Shown in pieces: positions 54,481-64,000 of a stretch of 64,000 nucleotides of DNA. The notes beneath the pieces are model-generated. The model made no database searches. It had not been told where the DNA came from and saw only the letters and a program-made list of their open reading frames with translations. The DNA is from Lyophyllum atratum (Eukaryota > Basidiomycota > Agaricomycetes > Agaricales > Lyophyllaceae), in the NCBI GenBank assembly GCA_014905825.1, contig JACGCN010000022.1:62001-126000 (forward strand), read 5' to 3'. The translations under genes were made by a program, and so were the position numbers. Positions within the stretch are counted from its first letter, which is position 1, and each line of letters opens with the position of its first letter.

Positions 54481-56610
54481 CTACTCCGGTCCCAATAAGA
54501 TCCTCTCCACCTCCAACTGTACCCGTACACGAGCCGCGATCCCCTCACCACTCGTACCACCGATGATCTTGCCATTGCCGTAACCAATGGTGACGCCCTC
54601 ATAGACCAGCTCTAGCAGCTTATTCCATTGGTGGCCCCACACCCTCCTGGCGTGAGATCCTAACACATCCAACGCCGCTATACGAAGAACAAAAATCAAT
54701 ATCTGCCTCTACCACGAAGCAAAAGGAAAAAGGGTACGCACTATAGATAAGCTGCGGTGCAATAGAGGTCTCTAACAGCTTCCTATCCTTCAGCAGCCTT
54801 GAAAACCACATCCAGTACCGCGGTAGCCGAAACAGCGGGTGTAGCGGCTTCTGCTGCGGTGGAAACTTCAAGATGCAGAAGTACACCCTCATGATCCCCG
54901 ACACACGAGCTGTGTATTCCGAGGTCGTCTCCAGGTCGTCGCTGTCACTACTCTTCCTGAATCCCATGGCGGTCTTGCGCGCTCGGTCCATAGCCCTCAT
55001 ACGCTCGTCATCGCTCTTCCATGGACCTGGCCCGATGTCTTCACCTGGAACCATGTAGGGTAGGGGCCAGCCGCCCGACCGTTGTACTAGCTTGGCGAAG
55101 AACGTCTCGGCGAAGCCTTCGAGCGTTTCCAAGAGGTTGAACGTGACCTTCGCGAGGGGCGGCGCGCTCTTCTTTTCGGCTGTCACTTCGGTTTCGGCCT
55201 GTAGGAGGATGGCTTTGGAGAGGGAGGAAAGGAGGGCTTTATAGATGGCGGGGTGGTGGGGTGGGGTATTAGGTGGGTGCATAATCTGGTATAGCTGTAA
55301 TGACTAGGTCGTGGATGAGTACAGATTTCGGGAGGACCAAGGGGATAAACGTACTATTCGATTAATCTCTTTCTCGTCATCTGTGATTTGGCCGATTTTC
55401 GGGATGATTTGCCGCCGCCATTTAGACCACTCAGACTTGCCACCTTTGTCCGCCTTTACTGACTTCATGGTTTGCGTTTTCATCTCCTGCTCAATGCTAA
55501 GTCAGAGGCAAGAAAAGCAGAATGACCGAAGTCTTACCTGCAGATGGGTGTGCGCAGCCTTCCAGTCCTCTTCAGGTTTCGTCATGCCAAACTCATCTCG
55601 TGCAGTCCTCTCGCCCTTCTCACGTTCCGCGTTTTGAAGGTCTTGTTCTGCCTGCAATCGCTGAGCCTCCGCCTCCTCCTTGTCTCGTTTCTCCTTCTCC
55701 GCTGCTGCCTTCTCCGCCTCCTCATCTTTCTTCCTTTGTTCTTCCTTCCGCTCCGCCTCCTGAACTTTCTGCTGCTCTTCCTCCTCTTTTCGTCTCCGCT
55801 CCTGTTCTTCCCCCCTCTTCCTCTCCTCTTCCAGTCGCGCCTTCACTTTGTCCTCTTCAACTTTAATCACACCCTCGATGCCTTCCCAGATCACCTTCTG
55901 CCGTTCCTGCATGGACACCCTCAGCTTCTCATCCTCTGCCCTCTGGCTCGTCCTCAAAGCTTCAAGCCTCGCCTCTATTTCCTTCATCTGCTGGGCATGT
56001 AGAGCGGCACGGCGCTGCATTTCTTGAGTCCGACCATGGTCTTGCTCATTATGAAACCGCGTTTGCATTGCATTCAGCTCCTTCCGCGCTGTGCGCTGTC
56101 GAATAAAAGCTCGTAACGATCGCCTAGCACGTCAAGGAAAGAAAAACACGTACAAATGCGTCCATTCGCGTCTGCCGCTCCCAATCTTCATAGGGGTCAT
56201 GATGCCGTGTCCGTAGTCGTATCGCGGCCACCGTATCCTCTATTTTCCTCTGTTCTGCAAGGTCCCGAACACTGACGACCGGTTTTCTGGAATGAGAACA
56301 ATCAGCAACAGTGTGGCTTGTGGAGAGTAACAGCACGAACGGCGGCAGTTTCGGCACCTCTGATTCTGAGGCGTAGCAGAACGAGTCGGATGATGAGGAT
56401 GATAGGATGCTCTCCGCGTCGGATGAATTAGAATCAGAGTACTCCGAACCATATTCGGAGTCGTCTGAATCTGACTGAAGGCCAAAAGTCGACCTGCGTC
56501 GCGTTGTCCTAAATTATACCATATATCAATTAGAGTCATGTTTGCAATAGAATTAATACGTACCGTCGGATAGGCGAGGGAGAAATAGATCGAGGAGCCC
56601 TGAAGCGCAT
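54481..56610 (-). CDS. GLE1: mRNA export factor GLE1
   Basis: The gene reads leftwards from the ATG at 56610 (MRFRAPRSISPSPIRR, then a 50-60-bp intron) to TAG at 54481. Exon 2 has a serine/aspartate-rich acidic stretch. The central part (about 55545-56068) is a long, highly charged coiled coil rich in Glu, Lys, Arg and Gln (for example EERKRGEEQERRRKEEEEQ). The C-terminal part (54481-55290) has the GLE1 fold pattern, with LPYMVPGEDIGPGPW-free ends, YTARVSGIMRVYFCIL, YWMWFSRLL and the last segment LGSHARRVWGHQWNKLLELVYEGVTIGYGNG. GLE1 sits at the cytoplasmic face of the nuclear pore and, with inositol hexakisphosphate, activates the DEAD-box ATPase Dbp5 to release mRNA. Order N-terminal acidic, coiled coil, C-terminal helical domain is that of the family. 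Confidence 0.88.
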
Positions 56611-57092
56611 GTTCGAGTTGGCTGGTTGGCTATATTAACGATTCCGCCAGGGTATCTCCGATATCCAGAGCTCCTAATCCTCGTAGGGTAATTATAGGAG
56701 AAGCCGGGAGGCAAGAATTATGTGTTACGGCGCCACGCCTATGTGTTTCAACCACCTCGAGGATGAGGTGAGGATGGGATGGGGGTTGAGTCCAAAAGGA
56801 GAGTGTGACGTGACCTCACTCAAGCGTGACTTTTCGTGTTTCTCGAGCGCATTGAGCTAGAATTGAAGAGCAGGACAACTAGGTGTGATTTAAGGTATGA
56901 ACTAGTAACGTCTAAAGCTACAGCGTCTCTAATCTATATATCCTAGATATGTAGCGCAAATATCGTCTAAAATGAGCAAGCTCGGAAATTCGTTAAATCT
57001 CGTCAAAAACCCAAACAACAGCCTCTCCCATCGCGCAACACTACACACATGTTGAGGATGTCAACATATCCGTCCACAGTAACACCCCACTT
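56611..57092. other. Intergenic region
   Basis: This is the GLE1 promoter region and the 3' flank of F-box copy 3. No gene or repeat is seen. Confidence 0.5.
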
Positions 57093-58873
57093 TCAGGCCT
57101 CAATAGCATCGTCATCGCCATCGACATCACCATGACCAACACCATCCACTTGAGGAACAATGGTATTCATCGCCTCCTTCTCGCAAATCACTGTGTCTAC
57201 GACCTGTCTCAGCTTCGACAGCTGTCCCTCTGTCACCTCGCACGCGGTAAGACGGAGCGTTCGAACACCGTGCCCATGCCTCCGGCGCATTCTCAGCACA
57301 GCACGCAGGTCCGCGAACAGAGATCGACCATGGTCACCACCAAGGTTCAATAGCGTGGACCGGGCGATCACCAATGTGGAAAGGGCAGGGAACAGGAATC
57401 GTGGACGCGCTTCGGAGAACGCTGGGCTAAGCTCGAAAATCCGATGCGCAAGCGCGTGAAGGATACCGGCCGGAGGTGCGATATCCACGACGAAAATGGA
57501 CTCCACATGCTGGAATGGCGTGAACGCGAGCAGCCACGACTGTGGGATATCTCGGAAGAAAGAGATGTGGCCCAGCCCTTCCAGCGGGAGCGCCGCCACC
57601 AGGGATGGTATCGCTAAGAGGTTGGGGGCGTACGTCGGGAGCACTAGCTCGAGGAAGGGCTTCCCATACGTAGGCCGCGATTCTCGCCAGAGGGCGAGTG
57701 TCATGAACGAAGTCCGGTCGAAGCTCCATTCCGCTGAACCGATCGGTGCCACCACCGTATCTGTGTCATGCTGCAGCTGTAGCAGGTCGCAGAGGTAGGT
57801 CAAGGACGAGAATGGGAGTTGGGGTGGGAAGCCGCGAGGCTCCTCGTGGGTCGAGCACTCCAAGCGAATGGAGGTGGTAGGTGCTAGGGCGAGTCGGTCG
57901 AGCAGGGGACTGCACCTGCTGAACGTGTGGCTGGTGATGGATAGGTATGCGAGACGCGGGAGGATGATCACGCGGTGAACCTCGGGAGCTGAGAAGGTAT
58001 AATCAACGGGTGGCAGGACATGGTGTAATTCGAGAGTCTGTAGGGCTGGCAGGCCCTCAAGCACCGTCGTAAATTGTTCAATGGTCCATGTCTCCACTGT
58101 ACCCAGATTTCCAGGAAGCTTGAGCTTCAGAGACGTCAACGGACTCCGCAATATGGGCGAGTTCCAAGGCAAGAAACAACCGTCCATCGATAGGTGGTAT
58201 AGTCGCGGGGTTCCCTCGGAGAACAGTCGTTCGATCGCCATTGATTCGAAGCGAGGATCGAATGCGATAGGCTCGAATGTGATGCTGAATCGCTCCAATA
58301 ATGGACTATGACATTCAAAGATGCTTGGGCAGTGCATCTTCAAAGCCGGGACTGGGAACTTGAGGCCTGAGATGGTGACATCTTTAATCCGTTTGACTGA
58401 TTCGTCGGAAAGAACAGCAGTGAGCGTGTGTAGTTCACGTCCGGCGTGCACATGAGCGTGAAGTGGGGCCGCTCTTGACCTCACCATCATCTCTTCCACC
58501 CAGCTGAGGGAGTAGCTGGGATGAATACGGTTCCACAGGCCTGGGAAGCGCAGCGCCATATTTCGCCACGCAGAGCAGACGTGGGTAATGCAAACACACA
58601 CCGCCGGCCCAGCGCCACGCATGGGATCCATATCACGAGCTGTCTTGAAAATCCGGCAGAGAATTTCTTCTGGGAGACGAGAGACGCCGGAGGCTGCGTT
58701 GCGCCGTCGTCTCAGAACGCAAACCTGCTCGAGGAGGGTCGCCAGCTGCTGATCTATGGCGCGCTGGGCAGCATTGTCGGCTTCGCTGCTGAAAGTCGCT
58801 CGAGAGATCCCTAGTGATTTCAACATTTGTCAGAATCGGAACGCGATGCTCAATATTCGCGCTCACCTTCCAT
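57093..58873 (-). CDS. F-box protein with LRR-like C-terminal region, copy 3
   Basis: On the minus strand an uninterrupted ORF from 58826 to the TGA at 57093 encodes 577 residues. I favour a start at 58873, with a 7-nt first exon (58867-58873) spliced over a 56-bp intron to about 58810, because the two other copies also have a tiny first exon just before the same helical segment; the alternative is the ATG at 58826. The N-terminus reads AIDQQLATLLEQ, then LPEEILCRIFKTA and ITHVCSAWRNMAL (F-box), followed by LRR-like stretches and an acidic, histidine/aspartate-rich end (DGVGHGDVDGDDDAIEA). Overall layout and many phrases match copies 1 and 2, but it is clearly more diverged, so it is an older paralogue. 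Confidence 0.83.
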
Positions 58874-59704
58874 TTCACCCTGCAACCCTTTGGAACGTGA
58901 TATGACTTCAGACGAGGCGAAGCTTCAGCTAACGAACAAGAAGATTAGTACGGGATTTGAAGATGTAAGGTTAGTCTCCATACCAGAGCCTGCGACGTGC
59001 GGGGATATGCACAAGACGATGCGGGGAAACAGTGCAGGAGTACGTAGAGTCACGACCTGAGGCTGCATTTCGGTATATAAGGCTAGAAAAAAATGGCTAA
59101 GTGATCGAGAAAATTTTTGAAAAAAAAAAAACGAAAAACCTACCTCAAGAAGATGAGTAAGCTGGTCATCGTCAAGATACGCCATGAATCAGGATGAGCA
59201 TATCTGAGAGTGTGTAACCAAGATGGGAGTGAATTACATGTGCCGGCACGGGAATCCGTTTTGAACTGGAGGAGGTCTGCATGGTCAGACGAGTCGAGTG
59301 TCACTGGAGTCAGCGCAAAGGACTGTATGGCTGTGACGTCACGATTACCAATCAGCCACGATAACCCGGTCCGGTGCCGGCGTCCTTTCAGAGGTTTCGC
59401 TGAGTTCGGTTACATATCTTCCGTCGTTGGCGACTTCGTCGCGCTCTAAGCCTCTAATTTCGTGAATTTCATCCGCAATCTCTGCCATGACCTGCAGAGT
59501 GGAAGAGAAAGTACGAAGAATCAACAGCGGTTGGTATTGTTGAGGTCTTGCTCAATGTCACCTGTTCTTAGGCAGGGATTCGGGGTGCTCGAAGCGTGAA
59601 AGAGTGAGGTGAAGGAGGAAAGGATCTATCTAATCTCGAGACCATCGATACTTTGGGCAAACAATTAGTATACGCAGGTCATGTAATAGACGACGAAGAG
59701 TAAC
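58874..59704. other. Intergenic region
   Basis: It holds the upstream region of F-box copy 3, a run of ten A at about 59119-59130, and the 3' flank of the lactonase gene. No gene is supported. Confidence 0.45.
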
Positions 59705-61086
59705 TTAGATAAACACAAAACTCGTTCTGTTGGCAATCTCTTCATTCCTCGCAATTACTGTCAGATTCCTCCCTCCATCCACTCTGCGGAACATCACGAC
59801 GCCACCATCCACATTCGCACCCGCGATGAGGAACTCATCACCACCTCCCACCACCGGCCCAAGGTTCATGCTCCGAATCTGCTTGAGGCCGGTGAACACC
59901 TGGGCAACGAGCGACAAACCAGGACCATTCGAATTGTCGCGGCGGACGTAGCCGGGATGTCGCTTGAGCATTCTCTTCGCCGAGACGCTGGGACATTCGG
60001 AGCTACCGGTGCCATTCCTGAACTCGAAGATGGCGATCGTGTCGCCTCGCGCATCGAACTCTGGGCCAAGGTTACGATTGCTGACGTATATGAGGAGGTT
60101 AGGAAACTTCTCCGAAGGCTTAGAGATGAGGATCTCGGCTGAGGCAAAGCTCCCATTAAAGGTAACAGGAGGAACAGTGGAAACATTGGCCATGAGGGGC
60201 AGGGCAGTTCCGTTAGGGGCTTGGGGGATTGGTTGGGCGGTGAGGGTCGAGGAAAGCTCGTTCAGTGTGAAAAGAATGTTATCTGTTCGTCATTCAAGAA
60301 TCAATTCTTTTCGAAAGGAGGGAAGAAGCAACGGACGTACCGTGGATGGCAATATGACGAGGTCCGGAACCAGCATCGACATCAATTTGTCCTTGAACCC
60401 TGAACTTTCCAGGTGTACCGTCGTTCACAAGTCTCCAAATCTTGTCCGCTCCCTGCCCAGATGTTAGATATCGCGGAATCAGACAACATTCATGACAATG
60501 ACGAACCAAATCTGGCACGAAAACCTCCCCATTGAATTCGAGTGACATGTGAGGATGTGATGGCCCATCACCAACGGGGAACTCGACGACCGAGGAATTT
60601 TTCAAGAAATGGAGTGGATCTCCTGGAACAGTAGCAACAAGCGCGCAGTTCGGTGAGCCATACTTGTGTTAAGGACGTAAGTCAAATACAGCCATGGGAG
60701 AGATCTTGCCAAACTCACGTTCATGGCTGTCACCTCACCCGTTGAAAGGGGATTTGTGAACGTTGGCCCGTTGCCACCCGACGAAACTGTGTCCACCAGC
60801 GTGAGACCACCATCCGATCCAACGACGAACGACTGAAGATTTCCAACCGGCGAAATTTCGTTAACAGCACTAGAAAACAATTCTCAACTTGAGTTCGCGG
60901 CTTAGGTGCAGGCAGCGAGAACACTCACTAGAGGATACTACTGTTCTGGGGATGAGACGCGATCCATGATGGATTTTCACCGGTCTGTGATTGCTTTACG
61001 AGCGTGAGGCTGCTAGCGTCCGAATCGAACAGATAGGTGGCAATGAACTGGGAGAATCCGCCTGCGAGGATCGTGAATTTGACCAT
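59705..61086 (-). CDS. Seven-bladed beta-propeller lactonase family protein
   Basis: The gene reads leftwards from the ATG at 61086 to TAA at 59705, with about five exons and about 380 residues. The start MVKFTILAGGFSQFIATYLFD opens the first blade. Later come GENPSWIASHPQNSSILYAVNE, DGPSHPHMSLEFNGEVFVPDL, DAGSGPRHIAIH and YVSNRNL, each a family landmark of PF10282 (6-phosphogluconolactonase / muconate-lactonising-type propellers). There is no signal peptide, so a cytosolic protein is likely. It is not close in detail to the partial propeller at 1-1181 and probably has another substrate. The reaction is inferred to be lactone hydrolysis or formation. Confidence 0.82.
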
Positions 61087-62993
61087 GATACTGTGTGATT
61101 TGCGACTAGCGCAGAGACGCGGGACGATCGAGAAGAGAGGGTGAGAAGGCACTGGGCCTGGTTGTGGTTGAGGGAGAGACCGAGGAGCGCGAGGTTTGCT
61201 GCGCAACGTGGTTCAATGGCCGCAAACTTGAAACACACACGACGGCCTTGTTCGGCTTAAAACAATGGTCCATCCGCTCCTTTACGACGATCTTTTCCCC
61301 AGTTGCGCAACAAAGGCCACCGTCTGGATCGTCTCGAGATCCGGGATGTCCGAACGGTGCTCGCGAGCTATTCAACTATCACTATCAGCTTGACCTCAAG
61401 ACTACAGTCGCCGGAATGATCTGAGGGAGTAGATTCAACGGCATAGATTAGAGGCCCTTGTATACGAGGAGAATGCAGTGTCGAGACTGCTGGAGATGTG
61501 GAAGACATTTTTTACGACGAACTTGGACGATAGCTGATGTCGACATGATGGTAGGCCAATGGACCATGGTGAACAGACTCATCCGGATTCTTTGGCAAGA
61601 TAGTGCAGGACGTGGGAACGTTGATTAGGAGCTCCCACTAAAGATCTGACTGTCACCTATTCGTGATTCGAGCGCTCGTACAAATATGTCGTGACAGTAA
61701 GTCCTGGCTGTACCTATTCGTGAAGATACGTTGATGGGACTATAATTCAATGGAAGTACCGAGGATAGCATCTCTCTATTATCAAGACTTCCACAAGAAA
61801 GCACCGCGCTTGGTGACTTGCCACGTCCACTCGGGCACTTTTCACAAAGTGCTCCGCGGCTCAGAAGAGAGGGCCGCAGGACGTACTTCAGTCAGAATCA
61901 AAGCTGAAGACAAGCCTTTCAACTTCTCTAGTGTTCTTGACCTTCGATGTGGTTGACAGTGAGCCTCGTCGTGGCTGTGCCCAATCTTCGACGGCCCGGC
62001 CATATCAGGCCCCGGTTGAAAACCTACGCGACTTCGATCACATCGCTTCCTCCCCCGGTACTGCACTGATCAATTCCTACTTATCGTCTCTCGAAGGCTG
62101 CGCAGAAGCTGTAGCCTGTACCCCGAGCCTTGGATGATGCGTTCGAACCTAGTCAAACGTCATGCACGCGGAGGAGGTCACTTCCGAGCTTGCTTTTTCT
62201 CTTGACCAAAACTCGGGCCAATCTCGAAGGGCATCTGCTTAACTTGGACCTAGGCCACTAGCCATGTAGTGTGGTGCTATTTCAAGTCTTAGGGATTGCC
62301 AGACGTGTCATCCAAAGGCTGGGCTACTAAATCTGTCTTGAAGTTTAAACGCGCAATTGTCTTATCCCGACGTTCTTTCACGCTGGAAGCACCGCACCTC
62401 TAGGCTCGGAACAAGTACGAATCTGCCAAAATGACCGAAAATTTTCTCTGCCAAAACGTCAGTAGGGAGATAAGTCAAGGTCGAGGTGAGATCGGAACTC
62501 CGTGACTCCTGCCACTTCGGCGCCTCTGCTCCCATTTCTTTGACGCTGAACGAAAATCGATGTTAAGAACACAGTTGTCTCTTTGTCTACTACCTAGATT
62601 ACCGGGCCCGTGTCTATATGGATGCTGAAGTGTCGTTGAAGGTAACCCCAAGTGGGCTTCCAACTCGCACGCCATGTCCCGAAGCCACGGCGCCTAGATT
62701 GACGCGATTCCTTCTCGCCGTCGACCATGGATCTTCATCCCGGCCAGTATTGCTTGATAGTGTCTCTAAGTTTGGATCGACGAACAATTCCGTGTGCCCC
62801 TGGTCATGCGTCATAGGCATTTTTACCTGACTGGTTGGTCTGGCGCGTACATTTCCGCCGATACTATAACACACTAGACCACCATCAACCTAGCCTTTCT
62901 TGTGTTCTATAAAAGCCCGACGTTGGAGGCTTCAGCTTCAGCAATCAACGGCCCCTTCAGTCACAGCACTTCGACACAAATCCTCATCGTCTA
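61087..62993. other. Intergenic region (1.9 kb)
   Basis: Short ORFs only, without recognisable domains. The right end carries a promoter-like TATA box (CTATAAAAG at about 62908) about 85 bp before the decayed TRI5-like start codon. Confidence 0.4.
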
Positions 62994-63582
62994 ATGGCGC
63001 CTCAAATCTAGAACACCTCGTGTTCCAATGCGCATGCCATGCGTCCCTCCAGTCCAATTAGGTCGGCGAAGAAGCCAAAGCGTACGAGATGCATTCATTT
63101 CTTGCTATGACCTCGTTGCTGATAGTACTCTCAGATAACGTCGCCGCGATTATCGGGGGATTCCTGAGGGTGAAATCCTCTGTAGACTATCAAGGCATGA
63201 ACGGCCTCAACGAAGAGCTCGAGAGTGCCATGCGGGCCGAGATGAAAGCGCGCAACATTGTCTCTCCGCGACTTGAAGAGACCGTACACCTGGCCGCAAG
63301 TCTTATTGAGGTTAGCCCTCTCTCGCTTTAGTACTTGAATTCGTCTAACTCCACTCAAGGTTCTCTTGACCACCAGAGACGAATTACTCGAGGCGAGCGA
63401 TAATGTTTGTCGAGCATTGAGTGCTTCTGCTCCGGAAGCTCTTGAGGCATGGAAGAGCTTTGAATCCGGAGTCATGTAAGTGACATGCTCTTTCCAGCAC
63501 TCCAAGTGGCTAACTTCGAGTGAACCAGTGCCTAGCACCTACAACAGGAGCGATACAGGTTGAAAGATGTAGACTTCTGATA
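62994..63582 (+). pseudogene. Decayed TRI5-like terpene cyclase gene with internal deletion
   Basis: The sequence begins with a start codon and the same first residues as the gene at 48850-50108 (MAPQI), but the sixth codon is TAG. An N-terminal piece (to RLEETVHLAASLIE, 63201-63310) is followed, after a remnant of intron 2, directly by a C-terminal piece (DELLEASDNVCRALSASAPEALEAWKSFESGVM, about 63378-63475). The central part with both metal-binding motifs is gone. The last exon also has a stop and a shifted frame. It cannot give an active enzyme. It keeps a TATA box upstream, so it may still be transcribed. Confidence 0.7.
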
Positions 63583-64000
63583 AACACTAGACACATAGAT
63601 TCATTCTCTGTTGAACAACCTCCGCACCTAAAAATGTTTTGTATGTACTAATAATACCATCACTCTAAATGATCGGGGAACGGAAGCAAATCGGAGCAGC
63701 AACATATGATCGCGATAGTTGATCCGATCTACTATACAGATTGTCAATTTTTTTATAGCCTGCTTACTGTCCTCTGCTTTATACGCAGCAGCTACTCTGC
63801 TTCTGTCTCTTGCTTGAGAACGCTGCTCGTAAACCGGAAATGAGCTCGCCATTCCGTTTACGAACGACTCCCTATGGCGGCCGCGGTCTTTTTGCAACCG
63901 AACCGATACCAAAAAACACTCTTCTGATCTGCTGCGATTCGCCGTACGCAACGGTTATCTTCAAGAAATTTCGAAAAGAAGTCTGTGGACACTGTTTTGC
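63583..64000. other. Right edge of window
   Basis: No gene or repeat is recognised in the last 418 bp. Confidence 0.4.

Noticed and set aside
58925..59185. Minus-strand ORF of 86 codons with a phenylalanine run
   Set aside because: The run comes from a poly-A tract, and no domain or homology-like pattern is seen.

Overview
The window is nuclear DNA of a filamentous fungus, most likely a basidiomycete of class Agaricomycetes. The genes are interrupted by many GT-AG introns of roughly 40-65 bp, intergenic gaps are short, there is a multi-copy F-box family that starts with a helical region followed by a LP-EIL-IF F-box core, and there are a trichodiene-synthase-like terpene cyclase gene, a chromodomain Ty3/gypsy element and a fungal Helitron. 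No bacterial, organellar or rRNA features are visible.

Left flank (1-6751): a partial seven-bladed beta-propeller muconate cyclase gene runs off the left edge. It is transcribed divergently from a secreted intradiol ring-cleavage dioxygenase gene, which looks like an aromatic-catabolism pair. A multi-pass membrane protein gene and an F-box gene follow. The 3' end of the membrane gene recurs after the F-box gene, which marks a tandem duplication of a unit of about 2.3 kb. The second F-box copy lies at 32505-34187.

Mobile block (6752-32397): the second duplicated unit is split by a Helitron, which is itself split by a 13.1-kb Ty3/gypsy chromovirus (19214-32294) with two 452-bp LTRs and a 5-bp target duplication. 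Without the chromovirus the Helitron is about 12.6 kb. Its left 9 kb is a giant inverted repeat with arms of 3,783 bp and a spacer of 1,461 bp. The RepHel gene is therefore cut into five head-to-head and tail-to-tail pieces, and no piece is complete. The chromovirus looks intact: one 2,677-residue Gag-Pol with a C-terminal chromodomain, and a second 1,114-residue ORF downstream with an RS-rich region.

Right flank (32398-64000): F-box copy 2, succinate dehydrogenase small membrane anchor subunit, a MYND-finger protein, a secreted GH43 glycosidase, a GCGTGCA-rich inverted-repeat element, an F-box-like/LRR gene, a cluster of tRNA-like (box A/box B) repeats, an apparently intact TRI5-like terpene cyclase gene, a decayed F-box gene, triosephosphate isomerase, the mRNA export factor GLE1, a third F-box paralogue, a second beta-propeller lactonase, and a decayed copy of the TRI5-like gene at the right edge.

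Housekeeping genes (SDH4, TPI, GLE1) are intermixed with expanding families (F-box, TRI5-like) and transposons. The main novelty is the palindromic Helitron with its nested chromovirus. The exon boundaries given were worked out by eye from splice signals and reading frame, and sequence identities were judged by eye, not by alignment.
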